NCBI GenBank assembly: GCA_903872555.1
Contig: CAIQLE010000325.1
Span: forward strand, 1 to 6,607
DNA length: 6,607 bases
Direction of reading: 5' to 3'
Source: an uncultured bacterium
GTDB lineage: Bacteria; Pseudomonadota; Gammaproteobacteria; Burkholderiales; Burkholderiaceae_D
Every line of letters begins with the position of its first letter. The stretch's first letter is position 1. The notes beneath the pieces are model-generated. The model was not told the origin of the DNA and searched no databases. It saw nothing but the letters and a program-made list of their open reading frames with translations. Positions 1-5,110 of the stretch are shown in pieces. A program made the translations under genes and the position numbers.

Positions 1-2
1 CA

Positions 3-101
3 CGCCCAAGATGCGTCCTGAAAACGGGACGCAGGGCAGTCACCGCACAAAGCGGTGAAATTTACTTCGATGAGGACCTCGATTTAAGGAAAATCGTCTA
101 G
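3..101 (+). CDS. possible 3' end of an upstream gene (partial, unidentified)
   Basis: A reading frame enters from the left edge and stays open for 32 codons to a TAG at 99-101. Its last residues read SGEIYFDEDLDLRKIV, which looks like natural protein, and the other two forward frames close at 19-21 and 56-58. I do not recognise the family and no start is visible, so no function is proposed. Against it: the frame is short enough to be chance, and it overlaps two stem-loops (12-33 and 41-57) that could instead belong to a structured RNA or an intergenic region. Confidence 0.27.
   Translation, partial: RPRCVLKTGRRAVTAQSGEIYFDEDLDLRKIV
12..57 (+). other. two adjacent stem-loops
   Basis: The first hairpin pairs 12-20 with 25-33 (nine pairs, one a G-T wobble) around an AAAA tetraloop. 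The second pairs CACCGC (41-46) with GCGGTG (52-57) around the loop ACAAA. Neither is followed by a T-run, so neither looks like an intrinsic terminator. They lie inside the possible partial coding frame ending at 101. They could be RNA structure near a gene's 3' end or coincidence; function is unknown. Confidence 0.4.
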
Positions 102-155
102 ACATAGGCATCAAAACACGCGCCTTAGTAAAACCGCTTACGAAACGGATTTGTT

Positions 156-187
156 CAGCGATTCCCTTTGTTTTTTATCGCTGTTTT
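156..187 (+). terminator. weak terminator-like hairpin
   Basis: CAGCGAT (156-162) pairs perfectly with ATCGCTG (177-183) and is followed by TTTT (184-187). The seven-pair stem, the large 14-base loop and the short T-run make this a weak candidate. It would suit the end of whatever gene lies to the left, whose possible stop is at 99-101. It could also be simple AT-rich symmetry. Confidence 0.25.
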
Positions 188-265
188 GTATCGATTTTGA
201 TAACGCCAAACGAACAATTATCTTCAAAGCTCATGACATCATCCTTAAGCTGCCTTGCATGCAGA

Positions 266-293
266 AATTCAGGTGATGCAATTCAGGCAATGA
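266..293. repeat. 14-bp imperfect tandem direct repeat
   Basis: Two adjacent 14-base units (266-279 and 280-293) share the exact octamer AATTCAGG and 11 of 14 positions overall. Direct repeats spaced by about one and a half helical turns upstream of a gene can be regulator sites, but no family is recognised. The repeat lies 130-160 bases before the start of the DksA-like gene. It may be coincidental. Confidence 0.35.
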
Positions 294-415
294 TCATCGA
301 CATGGCGAAGCAGGCAAACCAACATCAAGGAGCTGTAACAGATTTGTTTTAGCTCAAATCCATCCACCTGATCGGGCACACAATCAGAGCTTCGTGCACT
401 ACATTTTGATCACGC

Positions 416-420
416 GAGGT
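416..420 (+). promoter_or_regulatory. ribosome-binding site of the DksA-like gene
   Basis: GAGGT at 416-420 lies four bases before ATG 425. This is a short but workable Shine-Dalgarno spacing and supports 425 as the start. Confidence 0.6.
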
Positions 421-424
421 TCCT

Positions 425-817
425 ATGGAAAATCTGAACGAACAGCAAAAAACCCGATTGTTTACTGCGCTCAGCGATCGCGAGCGTGCATTAAGGGACG
501 ACATAAAACGCGAGGTCGATTCGCAGGATGAATACATACAACTGGCCAGCGAAGTGCCTGATGCGGGCGATCTGTCATTCGCTAATTTATCCATCGACCT
601 GGGTAATGCAGCTGTGTCGCGTGACTTGCATGAATTACGTGCAATAGAGCTGGCACGCAAAAAAATGCACAGCGGTACCTATGGCGAATGCATCAGCTGC
701 GGCTACGCCATTCCTTTTGAACGATTGCAGGCCGTGCCGGAAGCGGAGCGGTGCGCACCTTGCCAGGAAAATTTCGAACATACCCATCATGATGGTATGA
801 AGGGCGCCAGCATGTAG
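425..817 (+). CDS. TraR/DksA-type C4 zinc-finger regulator
   Basis: A 130-residue protein of the DksA/TraR family, which binds in the secondary channel of RNA polymerase and alters initiation at selected promoters. Residues about 5-85 should form the coiled coil. The zinc finger is C89-x2-C92 and C110-x2-C113, with 17 residues between the pairs as in E. coli DksA. Aligned without gaps from the first cysteine, the coil-tip acids D71 and D74 of DksA fall on D46 and D49, but A76 falls on S51. The equivalents of three ppGpp-contacting residues (K98, R129, K139) are A73, V104 and Q114, so a ppGpp-independent or altered response is inferred. At 130 residues it is shorter at the N-terminus than DksA (151) and longer than TraR (about 73). 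The C-terminal tail has an HTHH cluster (119-122). It has its own terminator at 865-899 and seems monocistronic. It is probably a paralogue rather than the main DksA, so I give no symbol. Confidence 0.93.
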   Translation: MENLNEQQKTRLFTALSDRERALRDDIKREVDSQDEYIQLASEVPDAGDLSFANLSIDLGNAAVSRDLHELRAIELARKKMHSGTYGECISCGYAIPFERLQAVPEAERCAPCQENFEHTHHDGMKGASM

Positions 818-834
818 TCAGGGCAGCCTGCTTT

Positions 835-863
835 CTGCAGCTTCTCTCAGAGTCTCTTACAAT
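835..863 (+). promoter_or_regulatory. possible weak promoter for the permease gene
   Basis: TACAAT at 858-863 matches five of six bases of the sigma-70 -10 box. The -35 position (CTGCAG at 835-840, 17-base spacer) is poor. Transcription would begin near 870, inside the left arm of the terminator hairpin, giving a transcript with a shortened stem. This would let the permease escape the terminator of the gene upstream. It is an inference from one good box only. Confidence 0.2.
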
Positions 864-864
864 G

Positions 865-899
865 AATCGGCCCGCACATGACGCGGGCCGATTTTTTTT
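865..899 (+). terminator. strong intrinsic terminator after the DksA-like gene
   Basis: AATCGGCCCGC (865-875) and GCGGGCCGATT (883-893) form an 11-pair perfect, GC-rich stem around the seven-base loop ACATGAC. A run of eight T at 892-899 follows directly, overlapping the foot of the stem. This is a textbook factor-independent terminator, 48 bases after the stop at 815-817. No matching A-run precedes the stem, so it should act on the + strand only. It covers most of the codons that an ATG at 862 would add to the permease, which argues against that start. Confidence 0.92.
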
Positions 900-909
900 G
901 GATGCAAGC

Positions 910-3435
910 ATGACTCAGACACGGGCTGGCAGTATCGTACTCAAACAGGCGCTCAACATGACACGACGCGACTGGCGTGCCGGCGAACTGCGTTTTTTAC
1001 TGGCAGCGCTGGTGCTGGCTGTGGCCGCTTTGTCTGCGGTGGGGTTTTTCGTCGACCGTATGAATCGCGCCTTGATACGTGATGCCAGCCAGCTGCTGGG
1101 CGGTGATCTGGTGGTGCGAAGTGACTATCCCCTGAAAGCTGAATGGCGCAAGGAGGCGCAAAAACGCGGCCTCATGCTGGCCGATACCGTCAGTTTTCCC
1201 AGTATGGCCAGTACGGGGGAAGGTGAGCATCAGGATACCCGCCTGGTCGCCGTCAAGGCGGTATCCAGCACCTATCCCTTGCGCGGCGCACTTCGCCTCA
1301 GGAGGGACGCTCAGCAGCAGTTGCGGGGTGCGCCTGAGACAGGAACGGTCTGGGTCGATACGGCATTCATCAATACGCGCGGCGTCAGCTTAGGTGAGCA
1401 GCTCATGCTGGGCGAAAAACAATTTCGCATCACAGCTGAAATCATCGATGAAAAAGACCGTGGCGCAGGCTTCATGAATTTTGCCCCACGCGTGATGCTG
1501 GCGCTGGATGATCTCGCAGCGACGGCTCTGGTACAGAATGGGTCGCGCCTAAGCTATCGTCTGCAAGTGGCCGGAGATCACAATCGGGTCATGGATTATC
1601 AGCACTGGCTGGAAAATGACATCCGACAAACTCAGATGCGCGGCGTACAGATTGAATCGCTGGAATCAGGCCGTCCTGAGATGCGTACAACGCTGGAACG
1701 GGCTCGTCAGTTTCTGTCTCTGGTTGGTCTGCTCACCGCCATGCTGGCGGCACTTGCCATTGCACTCGCTGCGCGCCGTTTTATGCAACGCCATGTCGAT
1801 GCCTGTGCCATGCTGCGCTGCCTTGGTCTGACGCAGTCGCAAGTGACACAAATCTATCTGATTGAATTTGTCTTCATAGGTCTGGCTGGCGGATTGCTGG
1901 GAGCAGCTCTGGGTTTTGGTGCGCATTACGCTTTGCTGGAATGGCTGGGTGCTTTACTCACCAGCGATTTGCCGCCACCCGCATGGCTGCCCCTCTGGCA
2001 GGCCATAGCGACAGGCTTGTTGCTGTTGCTGGGTTTTGCCTTGCCGCCGGTACTTCAGCTGCGCAATGTGCCGCATAACCGCGTCATACGCCGCGAGCAG
2101 GAAGCGCCCAAGGCCTTTACGCTGACAGGCTATGCCTTGGCGCTGATGTGTTTTATTGCCTTGCTGGTCTGGCAGACAGGTGAGATCAAACTGGGCTTGC
2201 TGACCGCAGGTGGTTTCATACTGGGACTGGGAGTGTCGGCACTGGTCGCCTGGCTGGTCTTGCGTTCATTGCAGTGGGTTCGCGTGCCACTAGGTTTTCC
2301 CGTCTGGCGTTTTGCGCAAACATCACTGCAACGGCGGCCAGCGGCAACCGCATTGCAGATTACGGCACTGGCGCTCGGTCTGATGGCACTCTTGTTGTTA
2401 ACGGTGATACGGCAGGACTTGCTGACTGCATGGCAACAGGCGACACCTCTGAATGCGCCGAATCATTTCATCATCAATATCCAGCCTGAGCAACGCGAAC
2501 CGATTGCCAGCCTGTTGTCCGGACATGGCATCAGCGATGCGGCTTTGTACCCCATGATACGCGGCCGCCTTATAAAGATAGGTGATCGTAATGTGGGCCC
2601 TGACAGCTATCAGGAAGAGCGCGCGCAGCGTCTGATCGAACGTGAGTTTAATCTCTCAACCATGGCCAGCCTGCCTGATCATAATAGCCTCATCGAAGGG
2701 AAGTGGTTTCCCAGTGCAGGCCAGCAATCCGAAGCCTCAGTAGAGCAGGGCATTGCCAAGACGCTGGGCCTGAAGCTAGGTGATACTTTGCAATTCGATG
2801 TGGCGGGCATGCTTGTCAATGCCCGCATCACCAGTTTACGAAAACTGGATTGGGGTTCGATGCGGGTGAATTTTTTCGTGATCCTCAATCCTGCATCGGC
2901 ACAGATTCTGCCTTCGACCTGGATCACGGCAGTGCACTTGCCTGCATCGCAGTCAGGGCTGGTGAATCACCTGATACGGCTTTATCCCAATCTGACCGTG
3001 GTTGATGTCGGCAGCATGGTGGCGCAAGTGCAGCAGGTGATCGCACAAGTCGTCAGTGCGGTGGAATTTCTTTTTCTCTTCACTCTGCTTGCTGGCGTGA
3101 TGGTGTTGACGGCAGCGATGCTGATTTCTCAGCAAGAACGCATGCATGAGGCAGGGCTGCTGCGCGCTCTGGGTGCAACCCGCAGGCAACTATCCCGGGC
3201 GCAATGGCTGGAATGTGTGCTGGTAGGTGTGGTTGCCGGTGTGCTTGCAGCCAGCGGGGCTTCACTGGTGGGCTGGGTACTGGCACGTCATGTGTTTGAT
3301 TTTGATTGGGTATTTACCCCCATGCCCTGGCTGGCAGGTATCAGCATGGGCATGCTGTGCGCCTTTGCCGGTGGCTGGTTTGGATTACGCAGCGTATTGT
3401 CGAGGCCGCCCATGCTCACCCTGAGAGAAGGCTGA
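910..3435 (+). CDS. ybbP: FtsX-like ABC transporter permease, YbbP family
   Basis: An 841-residue inner-membrane protein with about ten hydrophobic segments, arranged as in E. coli YbbP: one near 29-49, a periplasmic domain, helices near 269-289, 315-340, 360-381, 405-421, 430-452 and 481-499, a second periplasmic domain, then 718-740, 767-792 and 807-829. The two FtsX modules carry the repeated loops MLRCLGLTQSQ and LLRALGATRRQ after the first helix of each module. The motif TSLRKLDWGSMRVNFF (about 641-656) closely resembles YbbP. YbbP works with an ATPase (YbbA); a role in extracting or exporting envelope lipids is suspected but not proven. No ATPase gene adjoins it here. ATG 910 is preferred: ATG 862 lies in the upstream terminator, while ATG 958 would trim the conserved LKQAL segment before RRDWRAGE. 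The ribosome-binding site is weak (GGA at 900-902). No terminator follows before wza. Confidence 0.9.
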   Translation: MTQTRAGSIVLKQALNMTRRDWRAGELRFLLAALVLAVAALSAVGFFVDRMNRALIRDASQLLGGDLVVRSDYPLKAEWRKEAQKRGLMLADTVSFPSMASTGEGEHQDTRLVAVKAVSSTYPLRGALRLRRDAQQQLRGAPETGTVWVDTAFINTRGVSLGEQLMLGEKQFRITAEIIDEKDRGAGFMNFAPRVMLALDDLAATALVQNGSRLSYRLQVAGDHNRVMDYQHWLENDIRQTQMRGVQIESLESGRPEMRTTLERARQFLSLVGLLTAMLAALAIALAARRFMQRHVDACAMLRCLGLTQSQVTQIYLIEFVFIGLAGGLLGAALGFGAHYALLEWLGALLTSDLPPPAWLPLWQAIATGLLLLLGFALPPVLQLRNVPHNRVIRREQEAPKAFTLTGYALALMCFIALLVWQTGEIKLGLLTAGGFILGLGVSALVAWLVLRSLQWVRVPLGFPVWRFAQTSLQRRPAATALQITALALGLMALLLLTVIRQDLLTAWQQATPLNAPNHFIINIQPEQREPIASLLSGHGISDAALYPMIRGRLIKIGDRNVGPDSYQEERAQRLIEREFNLSTMASLPDHNSLIEGKWFPSAGQQSEASVEQGIAKTLGLKLGDTLQFDVAGMLVNARITSLRKLDWGSMRVNFFVILNPASAQILPSTWITAVHLPASQSGLVNHLIRLYPNLTVVDVGSMVAQVQQVIAQVVSAVEFLFLFTLLAGVMVLTAAMLISQQERMHEAGLLRALGATRRQLSRAQWLECVLVGVVAGVLAASGASLVGWVLARHVFDFDWVFTPMPWLAGISMGMLCAFAGGWFGLRSVLSRPPMLTLREG

Positions 3436-3450
3436 GCCGCATCAAGTAGT

Positions 3451-3460
3451 TGCAGCTGCA
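3451..3460. repeat. 10-bp perfect palindrome upstream of wza
   Basis: TGCAGCTGCA reads the same on both strands and sits 15 bases after the permease stop and 50 bases before the wza start. It could be part of an operator, but such a short palindrome is expected several times in a window this size. A similar CAGCTGCAG string occurs inside wzc near 6375. No paired -35/-10 boxes are convincing in 3436-3510. Confidence 0.25.
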
Positions 3461-3497
3461 GTCACCTTACAGTCCTTCACACGATAGGTTTTTCGGT

Positions 3498-3502
3498 GGA
3501 GG
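3498..3502 (+). promoter_or_regulatory. ribosome-binding site that sets the wza start
   Basis: GGAGG at 3498-3502 is the best Shine-Dalgarno sequence in the window and lies eight bases before ATG 3511. A GTG in the same frame at 3496 overlaps this site and would add five residues ahead of the signal peptide. The ATG at 3511 is therefore chosen. Confidence 0.88.
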
Positions 3503-3510
3503 CTTCAATC

Positions 3511-4641
3511 ATGCGCAGTGCGTTTGTTTCTGCTCTCGGTGTATGCGTCCTGGCTGGCTGCACATCGATGGCGCCCGGCATACAGTTCGGTAAAGCGCAT
3601 TCGCCCTCAGGCATCAGTGCTGATACTGCGGGCAAGCCGGCTGAAATTCAGCTCATCACACCCGAGCTAGTGCGTGCCGAGCGCGATGTGCGCGACCGTA
3701 AGATGGCAGAAGATATCAGCTCGCTGATGCAGCCTGCGCAAACCTATCGCATCGAGGCCGGCGATGTCCTGCAGATTGTGGTCTGGGATCATCCCGAATT
3801 GTCTTCTTCCATGTTGCCACCGCAGCCGGCAGGAGCGGCATTTGCCATAGGCGCTGCGGCCAGTCCTATGCAGCCCGGATCAGGTTTTGAAGTAGATCAG
3901 AATGGCGTGCTTGACTTTCCTTATGCCGGCAAAATCAAGGTCAATGGACTCACTTCCTCAGAGGCGCATAGCCTGCTCACGCGCCGGCTCGCTTACTATC
4001 TGAAAAATCCCAGAGTGAGTCTGCGTGTGCTGACTTATCGCAGCAAGCGTATTTACATTGATGGTGAAGTCAAAGTGCCCGGTGTCGAGGCCATCAATGA
4101 CATCCCCATGACTCTGAATGAAGCCATCAACCGCGCCGGCGGTATGAATCCGGGCGCAGATCAGAGCCGCATCATGGTCACACGCGATGGTAAAACCTAT
4201 CACATCAATTTGCCGCAACTGGTGCAGCGCGGTGTGAATCCTTCGTCCATCATGTTGATCAATGGTGATGTTGTGCGTGTGGTGTCGCGCGAAGACAGTA
4301 AGATTTTTATTTCAGGCGAAGTGACTGCGCCACGTGCGCTGCCTATGCGCAATGGAAGGCTGACCCTGAATGAAGCCCTGGGTGAGGCCGGCGGCATCAA
4401 TCCTGTGACGGGTGATGCGCGACAGGTGTATGTCGTCCGGCGCGACAATAATGATTCTGTGGTTTACCAGCTAGATGCCAACGCACCCGGTGCACTGGCA
4501 ATGGCAGAAGGCTTTGAGCTCAATCCCAAAGATGTCGTGTATGTCGCTGCTACGCCATTGACCAACTGGAATCGCACGATCAGCGCGCTGATACCGGGGG
4601 CCTTGCCCACAGCCGTAATCGCTACCACGCCGGGCCATTGA
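3511..4641 (+). CDS. wza: polysaccharide export outer-membrane lipoprotein, Wza family
   Basis: A 376-residue lipoprotein that should form the outer-membrane channel through which capsule or exopolysaccharide leaves the cell, with Wzc as inner-membrane partner. The signal peptide ends in a lipobox, L14-A-G-C17, so C17 would be lipidated. The polysaccharide export domain begins around YRIEAGDVLQIVVWDHPEL (79-97). Two SLBB repeats follow, starting near RIYIDGEV (180) and KIFISGEV (264), with matching LNEAI and LNEAL helices followed by AGG. The C-terminus (DVVYVAATPLTNWNRTISALIPG, about 341-363) matches the E. coli Wza stretch that leads into the amphipathic helix crossing the outer membrane. 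Length is close to E. coli Wza (379). Between HPEL and the following FEVD strand is a Pro/Ala/Gly-rich loop (about 98-126), roughly 13 residues longer than the E. coli loop as I recall it. The gene is the first of a wza-wzb-wzc set; its stop is one base from the wzb start. It could share the permease transcript, since no terminator separates them. Confidence 0.94.
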   Translation: MRSAFVSALGVCVLAGCTSMAPGIQFGKAHSPSGISADTAGKPAEIQLITPELVRAERDVRDRKMAEDISSLMQPAQTYRIEAGDVLQIVVWDHPELSSSMLPPQPAGAAFAIGAAASPMQPGSGFEVDQNGVLDFPYAGKIKVNGLTSSEAHSLLTRRLAYYLKNPRVSLRVLTYRSKRIYIDGEVKVPGVEAINDIPMTLNEAINRAGGMNPGADQSRIMVTRDGKTYHINLPQLVQRGVNPSSIMLINGDVVRVVSREDSKIFISGEVTAPRALPMRNGRLTLNEALGEAGGINPVTGDARQVYVVRRDNNDSVVYQLDANAPGALAMAEGFELNPKDVVYVAATPLTNWNRTISALIPGALPTAVIATTPGH

Positions 4642-4642
4642 C

Positions 4643-5095
4643 GTGATTCTGAATATCCTCTTGCTCTGCACCGGCAATATTTGTCGCAGCCCTATGGCTG
4701 AAGGATGGATGCGTGAACGCCTGCCGGCGCATGAGCTTTTTTCTGCCGGGCTGTGCGCTCAGGAAGGCGCACCAGCCGATCCTGTAGCGCTTGAGCTGAT
4801 GTGGCAGGCCGGTATCGATATCAGTTCGCATCGGGCACGTGGTCTTGCAAGCTGGATGATGCGGGAAGCGGATCTGGTGCTGACCATGGACAAGGCACAG
4901 CAACGATATGTGATGCAGCGCTATCCAGCTGCCGCAGCCAAGGTGGCGCGACTGGGCGAGCCCTGCGATATCGACATACCTGATCCTTATCAGCAAGGTG
5001 TGGCGGCATTCCAGCACAGCCTCTTGCTCATACAGCGTGCCGTTGAATCCCGGCTGTCATCCCTGACCCACGCACACACATGCACGCTATCCTGA
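4643..5095 (+). CDS. wzb: low-molecular-weight protein tyrosine phosphatase, Wzb family
   Basis: A 150-residue cytoplasmic phosphatase expected to remove phosphate from the tyrosine-rich tail of Wzc, resetting the polymerisation/export cycle. The P-loop CTGNICRS places the nucleophile at C9 and the phosphate-binding arginine at R15, with the usual second cysteine C14. The general acid is D114 in the DPY motif (114-116). Other family landmarks are SAGL (34-37) and LTMDK (80-84). Length matches E. coli Wzb (147). The start is GTG at 4643, one base after the wza stop, without a recognisable Shine-Dalgarno sequence, so translation probably depends on coupling to wza. No alternative upstream start is possible without entering wza. 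The last codons lie in a 19-base alternating pyrimidine-purine tract (5069-5087) that encodes a tail rich in Thr, His and Cys. Confidence 0.94.
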   Translation: MILNILLLCTGNICRSPMAEGWMRERLPAHELFSAGLCAQEGAPADPVALELMWQAGIDISSHRARGLASWMMREADLVLTMDKAQQRYVMQRYPAAAAKVARLGEPCDIDIPDPYQQGVAAFQHSLLLIQRAVESRLSSLTHAHTCTLS

Positions 5096-5098
5096 GCG

Positions 5099-5110
5099 AT
5101 CAATATTGAT
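5099..5110. repeat. 12-bp perfect palindrome overlapping the wzc start
   Basis: ATCAATATTGAT is identical on both strands, lies in the 13-base gap after wzb and includes the first two bases of ATG 5109. As RNA it is self-complementary but has no room for a loop, so it would not form a stable hairpin. About one or two 12-bp palindromes are expected by chance in a window this long. It could be a protein site or mean nothing. Confidence 0.3.

Larger units (their letters stand above)
102..424. other. gene-poor AT-rich region upstream of the DksA-like gene
   Basis: These 323 bases hold no gene that I can support. They should contain the promoter and leader of the zinc-finger gene at 425. I looked for sigma-70 boxes and found only poor pairs; for example, TTGCAT at 255-260 has no acceptable -10 at 16-18 bases. 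The stretch around 150-225 is notably T-rich. A terminator-like hairpin (156-187), an imperfect direct repeat (266-293) and a 39-codon frame (233-352) without a convincing ribosome-binding site all lie here. The promoter is therefore unassigned. Confidence 0.5.

Noticed and set aside
233..352. 39-codon + strand frame (MTSSLSCLAC...) upstream of the DksA-like gene, and its shorter versions from ATG 290 or 302
   Set aside because: No convincing ribosome-binding site precedes any of its start codons, the composition does not look clearly coding, and it is within the length expected by chance. A leader peptide cannot be excluded but is not supported.
349..660. 103-codon minus-strand frame opposite the DksA-like gene
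   Set aside because: The plus-strand frame has the zinc-finger cysteines, the tip motif and a ribosome-binding site. The minus-strand product is Ser/Arg-rich and typical of an antisense shadow.
862..909. N-terminal extension of the permease from ATG 862
   Set aside because: The extra 16 codons are mostly the strong terminator hairpin and its T-run, and the family normally starts only a few residues before the RRDWRAGE segment.
3496..3510. GTG 3496 as the wza start
   Set aside because: This codon overlaps the GGAGG site that is well placed for ATG 3511, and it would put extra acidic residues before the lipoprotein signal peptide.
3436..3510. JUMPstart/ops element (RfaH recruitment) or a sigma-54 promoter ahead of the export cluster
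   Set aside because: I found no GGCGGTAGCG-like core. The GG and GC pairs needed for sigma-54 do not fall ten bases apart around the TTGCAG at 3450-3455.
4622..5017. 131-codon minus-strand frame opposite wzb
   Set aside because: It lies almost entirely antisense to a gene with intact phosphatase motifs. Its translation shows no recognisable domain, so it is a shadow frame.
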